Assembly: GCA_020632875.1 (NCBI GenBank)
Contig: JACKET010000012.1
Coordinates: 76,001 to 140,000, forward strand
Source of the DNA: Alphaproteobacteria bacterium
Lineage (GTDB): Bacteria; Myxococcota_A; UBA796; GCA-2862545
Direction: 5' to 3'
DNA: 64,000 nucleotides
Of the stretch, positions 9,292-18,056 are shown piece by piece. How positions within the stretch are numbered: the stretch's first letter is position 1; the number at the start of each line of letters is the position of its first letter. The translations under genes were made by a program, and so were the position numbers. The notes beneath the pieces are model-generated. The model had not been told where the DNA came from. It saw nothing but the letters and a program-made list of their open reading frames with translations, and did not search any database.

Positions 9292-10965
9292 CTATCCCGG
9301 TCCGGGGGTTCTCCGGCGGGAACCCTCGGCGGGGGCGGGGGAGTCCACCGGATGGAGCGTCCACTGGCCGCGATCGTCGGGGAACGCGACGTACACGGGC
9401 CGCGACGGCATGTGGAGCGACCGGAGGATCACGCGGTGGTTCTCGATGTTCTTCGCGCGCTGCACGCCCGGCGGGATGGCGGCCTGGCTCCCGAGCACCA
9501 GGGCCTCGCCGTCGAGGCGCGCCAGCCCCTTCTGCGGCAGGCCGTTCGCCAGGGTCGTGAAGTAGAGCTGGCGCTTCTTGTAGAGCTTGTCGAGCCACTG
9601 CTGGGCGTTGCGGTTGCTGCCCTTGTTCAGCGGCAGCACCGTGTAGATCTGCGCCGGGCCGTCGATCCGCTTCACCTCGTGCTCGAGGGCGTAGAGCGCG
9701 GCATTCCCGTCGAACCGGCCCTGGATCGGGCCGACCGTCATGCCCCGGAACATCGGCGAGTGCCACAGGAGCCCGACCACGAGGGCGATCTGCGGCACCA
9801 TGCGCGCGGCGAGCTCGATCGGCCGGGCCCGGAAGCGATCCCAGGTGTCGAACGCGACGTAGCCCACGATGAGCGCGAGGGGCGCGACCATCGCGAAGCC
9901 CTGGCGCCAGAACCACGTGCGCGAGAGCCCGAACAGCGCGGCGTAGCCGAAGAACCAGATGGCGAGCAGCAGCGGCATCCGCCGCGCGCGGTCGCGCAGG
10001 CTCAGCGCGGGCTCGACGAGCAGGGCCCAGAAGTAGAACGACGTGACCAGGAACACGGCCACGGGCCACTCGGTCAGCGTGTCGTCGCCCTTGAACGACA
10101 CCGGGAACCACAGGTAGTCGTACGCGGCGCCCACGATGTCGGGGAAGTTGAAGTCGTAGACCTCGCGCAGGGTCTTCTTCCCGGCGCGGGTGAAGGCGAA
10201 GTAGTGCTTGTGGTAGCCGCCGGTCCAGCCGAGCACGGCGAAGCGCAGCGCGATCGCCGGGAGGGCCGGCGCCCACGGGATGATCGAGCGCCGGATCGCG
10301 TCGACGAGGCTGCCCCGCGTGTGCCACGCCAGCAGCGGCAGCATGGGCAGCAGCACGTAGGCCGCCTCGTTGCTGAACAGCGCCAGCGCGAGCATCCCCG
10401 ACGCCAGCCACGACTTCCCGGAGATCGGGGCGTCGCTCTTCAGGCTGTCCATCCACGCGACGAGGCCGAACAGGCCGAACATCGTGGCGAGCAGGTACGA
10501 GCGCCGGGCGAGGTACGGCAGGGCCTCTTCGACGGCGGGGTGGCCGAGGTAGAGCAGGACCGGGAGCAGCACCCACGCCGTGCGGCGCGCGAAGAGGCGG
10601 CTCGCGAGCATCGCCACCGCGACCGCCGTGAGGCCATGCAGGGCGAAGTCCGCGATGCGGTAGCCCTCGGGGTGGTAGCCCGTGATCGCGTTGTTCAGCA
10701 CGAAGCTGCCCGCCGCGACGGGCCGGTAGCCCACGAAGTGGTTCGTGCGGAACACCCACCGCGGCCAGGCGGGGTTGTCGAGCGCGCCCTGCGTCACCCA
10801 CTTGATGGCGTCGACCTTCCACGCGAAGTGGTGGACGATCACGCGGAACGGCCAGAGGCCCCACGCGATGACGACGAGCACCGCGGCCCACGTGAGGGGC
10901 GAGAGGCCCTGCGCGGGCGCCTCCTGTGCGGGGACGGGGTCGGGCGTCGGGTCGGTGGGCGTCAC
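9292..10965 (-). CDS. Multi-pass membrane protein, possibly a GT-C-type glycosyltransferase
   Basis: About 557 residues with roughly ten hydrophobic spans. The order of soluble loops and spans (a large loop after the first span with acidic and aromatic residues, then repeated spans, then a soluble C-terminal domain) resembles GT-C fold enzymes or O-mannosyl-transferase-like proteins, but no diagnostic motif was recognised. The start is uncertain: GTG at 10965 gives a short Pro/Thr-rich cytoplasmic tail; GTG at 11013 adds 16 unlikely residues. It heads a minus-strand run with the LysM lipoprotein and the soluble kinase, and is divergent from the DedA gene. Confidence 0.72.
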   Translation of the reverse strand: MTPTDPTPDPVPAQEAPAQGLSPLTWAAVLVVIAWGLWPFRVIVHHFAWKVDAIKWVTQGALDNPAWPRWVFRTNHFVGYRPVAAGSFVLNNAITGYHPEGYRIADFALHGLTAVAVAMLASRLFARRTAWVLLPVLLYLGHPAVEEALPYLARRSYLLATMFGLFGLVAWMDSLKSDAPISGKSWLASGMLALALFSNEAAYVLLPMLPLLAWHTRGSLVDAIRRSIIPWAPALPAIALRFAVLGWTGGYHKHYFAFTRAGKKTLREVYDFNFPDIVGAAYDYLWFPVSFKGDDTLTEWPVAVFLVTSFYFWALLVEPALSLRDRARRMPLLLAIWFFGYAALFGLSRTWFWRQGFAMVAPLALIVGYVAFDTWDRFRARPIELAARMVPQIALVVGLLWHSPMFRGMTVGPIQGRFDGNAALYALEHEVKRIDGPAQIYTVLPLNKGSNRNAQQWLDKLYKKRQLYFTTLANGLPQKGLARLDGEALVLGSQAAIPPGVQRAKNIENHRVILRSLHMPSRPVYVAFPDDRGQWTLHPVDSPAPAEGSRRRTPGPG

Positions 10966-11054
10966 GTCGGGCGGACTATCGCGGAAACGCGCCGGGCGGG
11001 ATCCTGCAAGCACCGGTAATCGATGTCGGCGCTGGGGCCGGTCACTCTGGGACC

Positions 11055-11630
11055 ATGAGAACGCTCGTCCTGTTGTTCGTCGCCTGCGCGCTGTCGGGGA
11101 TCGCCATCCCGATGCCCGAAGACCTTCCGCTGCTGGCCGCCGGCGCCACGCTCACCGAGCCAGGCGCGCTGCTCGGCCTCGCGGTGGCCGGGGGGCTCGG
11201 CGTGCTCTGCCGCGACGCGGTCTTCTTCCTGGTCGGGCGCTTCGCCGGCGAGCGCGCCCTGCGCTGGCGCTGGGTCGTATGGATGCTGGGCGAGGGCCGG
11301 CTGGCGCGGGCGCGGGACCTCGTCGAGCGCAGGGGAGGCCGCGCCGTGCTGATCGCGAGGTTCCTCGTGGGGTTCCGCTCGGCGGCGTTCCTCGTCGCCG
11401 GCGCCATGGGCGTGCGTCCGCGGGACTTCGTGGTGTGGGACCTCGTCGGCATCACGGCGAGCGTGCCGCTGCTGCTCGGGCTCGGCGCGGTGGTCGGTGC
11501 GCCGGTCACGAGCGCCATCGGCTGGCTGCTCGAGCACCGCCTGCTCGTCGTCGCGATGGCTGCGCTGGTCGGCCTCGCATGGGCGACGAGCGCGCAGGCT
11601 TCGGCACACGAGGCCGAGAACCCGGCCTGA
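11055..11630 (+). CDS. DedA/VTT-family membrane protein
   Basis: A 191-residue membrane protein with several spans. The segment near FLVGRFAGERALRW, followed by GGRAVLIARFLVGFRSAAFLVAGAMG, matches the DedA (SNARE-associated/VTT) family, including the conserved RF-[IV]-x-G-x-R core. These proteins are linked to membrane homeostasis and lipid-carrier recycling. It is short at the N-terminus compared with the usual 200-220 residues. Divergent from the membrane gene at 10965; followed after 26 bp by the DUF4336-like gene, so cotranscription is likely. Confidence 0.83.
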   Translation: MRTLVLLFVACALSGIAIPMPEDLPLLAAGATLTEPGALLGLAVAGGLGVLCRDAVFFLVGRFAGERALRWRWVVWMLGEGRLARARDLVERRGGRAVLIARFLVGFRSAAFLVAGAMGVRPRDFVVWDLVGITASVPLLLGLGAVVGAPVTSAIGWLLEHRLLVVAMAALVGLAWATSAQASAHEAENPA

Positions 11631-11656
11631 CGCTCCTGGAACGGCTATGGGGCGGC

Positions 11657-12313
11657 ATGCGCGCAATCGCACCCGGTGTCCACGTCATCGAAGCTCCCCA
11701 GCGCTTCCTCGGCCTCGAGATGGGCGCGCGCACCACGGTGCTGTCGCTCGAAGGGGGCGTGCTGGTGCACTCCCCGGTGGCGGTGCCTCCCGAGACGGTC
11801 GCCCCGGCGGGGGATCTGCGCTGGGTCGTGTGCCCGAACCTGCTGCACCACCTCCACGCGGGGCCGTGGATCGAAGCCGGCGCCGAGGGCTGGGCCGCGC
11901 CGGGCCTGGCGGCGAAGCGCGCCGATCTCGCGTTCGCGGGCGAGCTCGAGGGCACCGAGCATCCGTTCGGCGACGAGGTCGCCATCCTGCCGCTGCGGTG
12001 CTTCCCGTTCGCGAACGAGGTGGCGGTGCTGCACCGGCCCAGCCGCACGCTCGTGCTGACCGACCTCGTGTTCAACCTGTCCGACCGGGTGCCGTGGATC
12101 ACGCGCGCCGCGATGGCCTGCGCGTGTGGCTACCCGGGCTGCCGCTCGACGCTGCTCGAGCGGGCCCTGATGAACCGGGCGCTGGCGCGCGAGGAGATCG
12201 GCACGCTGCTCGGGTGGGACTTCGACCGGCTCGTGATGTGCCACGGCGAGATCGTCGAGACCGGCGGGCGCGAGGCGCTCGCGGGGGCCTATGCGTGGCT
12301 GGGCGTCGGCTGA
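11657..12313 (+). CDS. DUF4336-like protein (MBL-related fold)
   Basis: A 218-residue protein starting MRAIAPGVHVIEAP, as in DUF4336 proteins, which look like degenerate metallo-beta-lactamase-fold proteins. It has a His pair in NLLHHLHAG where the metal site would be and a late CHGEIVE, but no complete HxHxDH motif, so metal hydrolysis is doubtful. ATG 11657 is the only start that keeps the conserved N-terminus. Probably in one transcript with the DedA gene. Function unknown. Confidence 0.72.
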   Translation: MRAIAPGVHVIEAPQRFLGLEMGARTTVLSLEGGVLVHSPVAVPPETVAPAGDLRWVVCPNLLHHLHAGPWIEAGAEGWAAPGLAAKRADLAFAGELEGTEHPFGDEVAILPLRCFPFANEVAVLHRPSRTLVLTDLVFNLSDRVPWITRAAMACACGYPGCRSTLLERALMNRALAREEIGTLLGWDFDRLVMCHGEIVETGGREALAGAYAWLGVG

Positions 12314-12405
12314 CACGAGCGCGTGTTCACACGGGTTCGCGTATGGGCACTGGTGACCGACGAGCCCTCCGTGTACTGTCACGAGTCCCTGTCGCTGGAG
12401 CCAGG

Positions 12406-14430
12406 ATGTCGCTTCGAACCCCGTTCGCCCTCGTCGGGCTCCTCCTGTCCGGTTGTGGACCCGGGGCCGACCCCGACACCGGTCCGCCCCTCGTCGTCGG
12501 AGCCGAGCGCCCGCCGGTCGACGGCTGGCAGCACCCGACGGGGTCCACGCCGCTCACGTCAGACGCGACGGGATTCCTCTACAACGTCAACCTCGACTCG
12601 GGCTCGCTCACACGCATCGACCCGTTCGCAGGCACCGCAGTCGAGGTCGACGTCGGTGTCGAGCCCTCGCGGGTCGCCCTCGGCGGCGATGCCCTCTACG
12701 TGACGCTCCGGGGCGAGCGCAGCGTCGTCCGCGTCGACATCGCCCGGTTCGACGATGGCCCCGTGTCGCGGGTCGAGCTGGGCGCCGAGCCGCTCGGCGT
12801 GGTGGCCTCGCCCGACGGCTCGCGGGTCTACGTGGCGCTCGCGATCGAGGCCGCGATCGTGGAGCTCGACGGCGATCTCCGCGAGCTGCGGCGCTTCCCG
12901 ATGCCCGGCGAGCCGCGCTATCTCGCGCTCCACCCTGGCGGGGAGGCCCTGTTCGTCGGGTCTGCCCGTGTCGACGCGCCCCTCGCACGCATCGATATCG
13001 CGAGCGGGGCGGTGCAGACCGTGCCGCTGCCCGAGACCGAGCGGCATCCCATGGTCGAGCCCGACGCCGAGCCCGCGGAACCGATTCCGCTCGACAGCCG
13101 GATCACCGGCGATCCGTGGGTCACGCCCGACGGCTCGACCCTCCTCGTCCCCGTGCTCTACCTCGACACGGTCACGCCGATCATGGCGTTGTCCTCGGTG
13201 TCCGAGATCCCCAACGACCCGCCCGATCCCGAGATTCCGGCCGAGCCGAATCCCGGAGGGTACGGCGGGACCTCCTTCGAGAACGGCCCGATCGAGGTCG
13301 TCGATCGGGTCACGCCGGCCGTCGTGTCGATCCCCCTCGATGTCGCCGGGGCGGTGGCCGGTGAGGGTGAGGCGCTGCTGGCGGTCGCCGCCGTCGACGC
13401 TGTGACACCAGGCCTCGCCGGCTCCTACATCTCGAGCGTTTCGACCTCGCCGGACGGCCAGCTGGTCGTCGCGACGATGGAGGCGTCCAGAGCGACGGTC
13501 CTCCTCGATCGCAGCCACGTGCGGAGTCGCGTGCTCGTGAGCAACCGGGTCGCGTTCCTCGACTTCCACCCGTCCGAGGAGCTCGAGGCCATGGGCTTCT
13601 CCACGCCTGCCACGGTCGCGACGACGGCGGGCGAAGGGCCCAATGGCGCGGTGTTCGTGGGGGAGGACGAGCTGTACGTCCACAATGCCTTCTCGGGTAC
13701 GGTGACGCGCCTGGATCTCGGTGTCGGGCGCTCCGCGCTCTCCGAGGGCGAGCCCTCGAACGTGTCGGTCCCCACGATCGGGGGGTGGCCGGCCACGAAT
13801 CCCGTGCTCGGATCGTACGTGAGCCAGGGGCGAAGCCGCTTCTATTCCGCACGCACGTTCGAGATGGGCAACACGGGCGTCTCCTGCTCGACCTGCCACT
13901 TCGAGGGGCGCAACGACGGCGTGACGTGGACGTTCGACGACGGCCCTCGGCAGACGCCGTCGCTCGCGGGCCGGGTGAGCGAGACCGCGCCCGTGACATG
14001 GCGCTCGGGCGTTCCGAGCGTCGCGGACGAGGCGCGGATCACGATTCAGGGGCGGTTCTTCGCCCCGGAGCCGCCGTTCGCCACCATCGATTCCATTGCC
14101 GCGTTCGTGGACACCACCCGCCTTCCCGACACGCCCGACCTCGACCCCGCTGCGGTGGCCCGCGGCGCCGTGCTGTTCGATGCTTCGGGGTGCTCCGTGT
14201 GCCACAGCGGCGACCGTCACACCGACCGCACGACCCACGAGATCCGCGGGGTCGAGCTCGACACGCCCAGCCTCAGCGGAATCGTCGGCAGCGCACCCTA
14301 CCTCCACGACGGGTCGGCACAGACGCTCCGCGATGTGCTCGAGCTCGGCCGCGACGGCTCCATGGGGTTCACCGCCGGTCTGTCGGAATCTCAGATGCAG
14401 GACCTGGTGGCCTACCTGAAGTCGCTCTAG
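12406..14430 (+). CDS. Beta-propeller lipoprotein with two c-type heme sites
   Basis: A 674-residue lipoprotein (signal ends LLLSGC). Residues about 50-480 contain YVTN/YncE-like propeller repeats (SRVALGGDALYVTLRG; VVASPDGSRVYVALA; SYISSVSTSPDGQLVVATM). Two CxxCH heme-binding motifs follow, CSTCH near residue 493 and CSVCH near residue 596, in a domain like diheme cytochrome c peroxidase/MauG proteins, closing with a cytochrome-type LVAYLKSL. It is likely an outer-membrane or periplasmic redox protein. GGAG lies 5 bp before the ATG. It is not obviously in an operon and converges on the kinase at 14521. Confidence 0.87.
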   Translation: MSLRTPFALVGLLLSGCGPGADPDTGPPLVVGAERPPVDGWQHPTGSTPLTSDATGFLYNVNLDSGSLTRIDPFAGTAVEVDVGVEPSRVALGGDALYVTLRGERSVVRVDIARFDDGPVSRVELGAEPLGVVASPDGSRVYVALAIEAAIVELDGDLRELRRFPMPGEPRYLALHPGGEALFVGSARVDAPLARIDIASGAVQTVPLPETERHPMVEPDAEPAEPIPLDSRITGDPWVTPDGSTLLVPVLYLDTVTPIMALSSVSEIPNDPPDPEIPAEPNPGGYGGTSFENGPIEVVDRVTPAVVSIPLDVAGAVAGEGEALLAVAAVDAVTPGLAGSYISSVSTSPDGQLVVATMEASRATVLLDRSHVRSRVLVSNRVAFLDFHPSEELEAMGFSTPATVATTAGEGPNGAVFVGEDELYVHNAFSGTVTRLDLGVGRSALSEGEPSNVSVPTIGGWPATNPVLGSYVSQGRSRFYSARTFEMGNTGVSCSTCHFEGRNDGVTWTFDDGPRQTPSLAGRVSETAPVTWRSGVPSVADEARITIQGRFFAPEPPFATIDSIAAFVDTTRLPDTPDLDPAAVARGAVLFDASGCSVCHSGDRHTDRTTHEIRGVELDTPSLSGIVGSAPYLHDGSAQTLRDVLELGRDGSMGFTAGLSESQMQDLVAYLKSL

Positions 14431-14436
14431 AACCGG

Positions 14437-14484
14437 GTTCCGACGACCCGAATCGGGAACGCGCACGCGCACGCGCACGCGCAC
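14437..14484. terminator. Possible bidirectional terminator with (GCGCAC)x4
   Basis: The gap between two convergent stops holds a weak inverted repeat (GTTCCGA with TCGGGAAC, about 14437-14460), directly followed by four copies of GCGCAC (14461-14484). There is no T tract. It sits where a terminator for both genes would be expected. Confidence 0.35.
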
Positions 14485-14520
14485 GGGAGGAGCGTCGAGC
14501 GCGCGACGCGCGACGTCTGG

Positions 14521-16431
14521 TCACGGCCCCTTGAGCCACACCACGTAGTCGAGCCCGTCGCTCGAGCCCGACTTCACCCGCGGCTGCACCGCGGCGTACC
14601 CGATGCGCTCGAGCACCTTCTGCACGTCGTGGGCGCCCGCCTCGCGGTCTTCGGCCCAGTACAGCGTGCGGCCGAAGGAGCTCGAGTGCTCGTGGGTGAG
14701 GACCATCACCTCGACCTCGGCACCCTGCGCGCGGAGCGCGTCCGCCGCGCGATGCGCGACCTCGAGCTCGGCGGACATGTGGAGGATGCGCACCTTCGCG
14801 CCGCGGAGCCGCGGATAGGCCGCGCGGGGCGTGCGGATCGCGGGAGCTGGCGCGGGCTCGGGCTCGGCGAGGTCGAGGCGCACCTGGAGCGGACCGCTGC
14901 CACACGGCACCTCGACGACCTGCTCGACGCTCGCACAGCCGGGCGGACAGGCGGGCCCGCAGCCGGCCGGACAGGCGCCGCGCTCGAGCCGCACCGTGTG
15001 GGCACCGGGCGGGACCGAAGCGACGCCGTCGTCTGCGGTGATCTCGACGTCGTCGAGCCAGGCGCGCCACGGCGTACCGTCCTCGCGCGTGGGGCGGACC
15101 TGCACCTCGCGCCTCGGGTCGGGCGGTGGCGCCGCCACGGACTGCTGGCCCCCGCGCGGCACCTCGGCCGTGGCGCAGCCGCAGCACACGCCGCAGAGGC
15201 CCGACCAGGCGTCGAGATCGCAGTGCTCTCCGCTCACGACCTCGACGGTGACGGCGCCGTCGCCCGGCACCTGCGCGGAGAACCGCGTGCCACTGCGCGT
15301 CTCGACCCGCTCGCCGTTCATCCGGACGCGCACGGGTGTCGTGTCGGTGATCCCGGTGATCACGACGGTGGTGTCGAGGGGCGCGGGCGCGCGCCGCGTC
15401 AGGGCCACGGCGGCCACGCTCACCCCGAGCAGGAGCCCGGCCACGGCGAGCCCGACGACGAGCAGCCCCCACGCGGGGGGCGTCCCGGTCGCGGGCGGCG
15501 GAGCGATCGGCCTCGGCTGGGCGGGCTCCGGTGCGGCGGGCTCGTGACGCTCCACCACGGCGTCCAGGTCGAACTCCAGGGTGGCCGAAGCCGCGCGCTC
15601 CTCGAGGAGCCCGCCTTCGAGGGCGCCGCAGAAGGTCTCCATGTCCTGCACGCGCTGGTTCGGGTCGGGGTGGGTCGCGAGGCGCACCAGCCTCCGGAGC
15701 GGCTCCGGGAAGGCGTCCCCCGGGTCGAGGGGCTCCATCCGCAGCTTGCTGCCGGCCACGTGGGCGATGCGCGCCGTCGTGGTCATCCCGTCGGGCTCGG
15801 GGAACGCCGAGCGCCCGGTGAGCGCCTCGTAGAGCACCTGACCGAGCGCGTACACGTCGAGGCGCTGCGCCTGCGGCGTGCCGCCGAAGACCTCCGGCGC
15901 GAGGTAGGCGGGGGTGCCGGCCACGACGCCGGCCATGGACAGGCGCGTGCGATCGGCCTGCATCGCGATGCCGAAGTCGACGAGCTTCGCGCCACCCCCG
16001 TCCTGCAGGAGGATGTTCGCGGGCTTGATGTCGCGGTGGAACACGCTGCGCGAGTGCGCGTGGGCCAGCCCGCCCGCGAGCGTCCGGAAGACGGCGACGG
16101 CCTCCTCCACCCCGAGTGGGCCGCGCTTCAGGCGCGCACCGAGGTCCTCCCCCTCGACGAGGTCCATCGCGAGCCAGAGCCAGCCGCGCTCGTCCTCGCC
16201 CCAGCCCTTCACCCGCACGATGCCGGGGTGCTCGAGCTGCTCGAGCGCCTCGACCTCGCGCACGAACCGCTCCCGGAAGCCCTCGGGGTCGTCGGGGTGC
16301 AGCACCTTCACGGCGGCGCGGATGCGGTCGGCGAGGGCGTTCCGGCAGCGGAAGACCGTCCCCATCCCCCCGGCGCCGAGCCTGGCTTCGACGATCCAGT
16401 CGCCGATCCGGTCGCCGGGGCCGAGCATCAT
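14521..16431 (-). CDS. Membrane Ser/Thr kinase with Cys-rich region and LytR_C-like domain
   Basis: A 636-residue protein. The kinase domain at residues about 10-270 has LGAGGMGTV, ATP lysine in AAVKV, HRDIKPAN and VDFGIAM. One span lies at about 320-344. The outer part has eleven Cys between about residues 397 and 500 (for example LCGVCCGC and CPAGCGPACPPGC), suggesting disulphides or metal binding. The last 100 residues (VRILHMSAELEVAHRAADAL, YVVWLKGP) resemble the LytR_C domain found at the end of cell-envelope proteins. The ATG at 16431 overlaps the ligase stop (ATGA), so translation is coupled to the DNA ligase. Confidence 0.88.
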   Translation of the reverse strand: MMLGPGDRIGDWIVEARLGAGGMGTVFRCRNALADRIRAAVKVLHPDDPEGFRERFVREVEALEQLEHPGIVRVKGWGEDERGWLWLAMDLVEGEDLGARLKRGPLGVEEAVAVFRTLAGGLAHAHSRSVFHRDIKPANILLQDGGGAKLVDFGIAMQADRTRLSMAGVVAGTPAYLAPEVFGGTPQAQRLDVYALGQVLYEALTGRSAFPEPDGMTTTARIAHVAGSKLRMEPLDPGDAFPEPLRRLVRLATHPDPNQRVQDMETFCGALEGGLLEERAASATLEFDLDAVVERHEPAAPEPAQPRPIAPPPATGTPPAWGLLVVGLAVAGLLLGVSVAAVALTRRAPAPLDTTVVITGITDTTPVRVRMNGERVETRSGTRFSAQVPGDGAVTVEVVSGEHCDLDAWSGLCGVCCGCATAEVPRGGQQSVAAPPPDPRREVQVRPTREDGTPWRAWLDDVEITADDGVASVPPGAHTVRLERGACPAGCGPACPPGCASVEQVVEVPCGSGPLQVRLDLAEPEPAPAPAIRTPRAAYPRLRGAKVRILHMSAELEVAHRAADALRAQGAEVEVMVLTHEHSSSFGRTLYWAEDREAGAHDVQKVLERIGYAAVQPRVKSGSSDGLDYVVWLKGP

Positions 16432-17960
16432 GTGGGCAGGAGCGCGCGGACGGCGTGGATGGTGTCGGCCTGGTGGGGCTCCTTGTCGGGCCGGTAGCGC
16501 TTCACCCGCGCGAACCGGAGCGCGACGCCGCCCGGATACTGCGGGCTCACCTGGACGTCGTTGAACGCCACCTCGACCACGAGCTCGGGCCGCACGAACA
16601 CCTGCCAGTCGTTCCGCTCGACCTCGAGGCGCTGCAGGGCCTCCGTCTGCCACGTGAGCAGCTCGTCGGTGAGGCCCTTGAAGGTCTTGCCGAGCATCAC
16701 GAAGCCGCCGTCGTCGGGGTCGAGCGCGCCGAGGTGGAGGTTCGACAGCCAGCCCTTGCGCCGGCCGCTGCCCCACTCCGCGGCGAGGACGACGAGATCG
16801 AGCGTGTGGGACGGCTTGATCTTGAGCCACGACCGGCCGCGGGCGCCGGCCTGGTAGGTGCCCTCGGGCGCCTTCGCCATGATGCCCTCGTGGCCGGCTT
16901 CGACGGTCTCTTCGTAGAACGCGTAGGCGTCGTCGGGACGGGTGACGCGGATGCGGGGGACCTGGTGCTTCGCGGGCAGGGCGTCGAGGGCGGCGAACCG
17001 CTGGTGGGCGGGCCAGTCGATGCACTCTTCGCCGTCGAGCAGCAGGGCGTCGAAGATGTACGTGCTGAGCGGGAGCTCGAGGCGGAGGCGCCCCACGTCG
17101 ACCTTGCGGCCGAAGCGCTTCATCGTGACCTGGAACGGGTGGGGGCTGCCGTCGTCGCGCATGGCGATGGCCTCGCCGTCGAGCACGAACTGCTCCCATG
17201 GGAAGCTGCGCGCGGCCTGGGCGACTTCGGGCACCATGCCCGTCACGTCGTGGAGGTGGCGGGTGTAGACGCGCACCGCGTCGCCGTCGCGGTGGATCTG
17301 GACGCGCACCCCGTCGAGCTTGCGGTCGACGAACGCATCGTGGTCGAGGAGGACGAGCGCCTCGGCCGGCGTCTCGGCCGGGCTCGCGAGCATCGGCTTC
17401 AGCGGGCGGAACAGCTCGATGTGGAACTGGGACAGGGCCTGCTCGCCGTCGCGGAGCGCCGTGACCGCGACGAGCGGCAGATCGCCCGTGAGCATGAACG
17501 CCCGCCGGACCGCGTCGACGGGGATGTCGGCGGCCGTCGCGACGGCGTCGAGCAGCACGCCCTCCTGGGCGCCCTGGCGGAGCTCGCCGGAGATCAGCTC
17601 GAGCAGGAAGATGCGCTCGGCGTACGTCGCCCGGGAGAACAGCCCACGCACGGCCTCGAGCCGCGCGCCCTTCGCGCCTTCGCCCGCGATGCTCTGGATC
17701 GTGCTGAACAGCTCGTTGACCTCGGACACGCCGAGGCTCGGGGTCTCGGGGGCCGGGTCGACGGTGCGCTTCACGTCGGCCAGCGTCGAGAAGCCCACGC
17801 CGATGCGGCCCTGGCACAGCACACCCGCCAGCCAGGCCGCCACCACGGGGAGATCGGGCCCCGCGCCCTGCAGGCAGCGCGCGAGGGTGCGGCTCTTCAC
17901 GCGGCGCATCCGCGTCGAGCGCACCTCTGCCCAGGTCTGTACGACCTCGACCAACAACAT
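16428..17960 (-). CDS. ATP-dependent DNA ligase
   Basis: A 510-residue ligase of the archaeal/LigB-like type that seals nicks in DNA using ATP. An N-terminal DNA-binding domain covers residues 1-190. The adenylation domain contains the nucleophile Lys in VDRKLDGVR (about K214), followed by LDGEAI, the FDALLLDG segment, EGIMAKAPEG (motif IV) and WLKIKP (motif V). An OB domain closes the protein. ATG 17960 was preferred to the upstream open frame because residues from MLLVEVVQTW match the family N-terminus. Bacteria use LigA for replication, so this is probably a repair ligase. It sits between two kinase genes and overlaps the downstream one by 4 bp. Confidence 0.93.
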   Translation of the reverse strand: MLLVEVVQTWAEVRSTRMRRVKSRTLARCLQGAGPDLPVVAAWLAGVLCQGRIGVGFSTLADVKRTVDPAPETPSLGVSEVNELFSTIQSIAGEGAKGARLEAVRGLFSRATYAERIFLLELISGELRQGAQEGVLLDAVATAADIPVDAVRRAFMLTGDLPLVAVTALRDGEQALSQFHIELFRPLKPMLASPAETPAEALVLLDHDAFVDRKLDGVRVQIHRDGDAVRVYTRHLHDVTGMVPEVAQAARSFPWEQFVLDGEAIAMRDDGSPHPFQVTMKRFGRKVDVGRLRLELPLSTYIFDALLLDGEECIDWPAHQRFAALDALPAKHQVPRIRVTRPDDAYAFYEETVEAGHEGIMAKAPEGTYQAGARGRSWLKIKPSHTLDLVVLAAEWGSGRRKGWLSNLHLGALDPDDGGFVMLGKTFKGLTDELLTWQTEALQRLEVERNDWQVFVRPELVVEVAFNDVQVSPQYPGGVALRFARVKRYRPDKEPHQADTIHAVRALLPT

Positions 17961-18056
17961 TTCAGGCCCGCAACAATGCCGGCATGGGACCTCCGGGCGT
18001 CGCGCCCCTATCATCCACGGTGGGGTCGGGCACGAAAAGCGGCGGCGCATGCCGCG

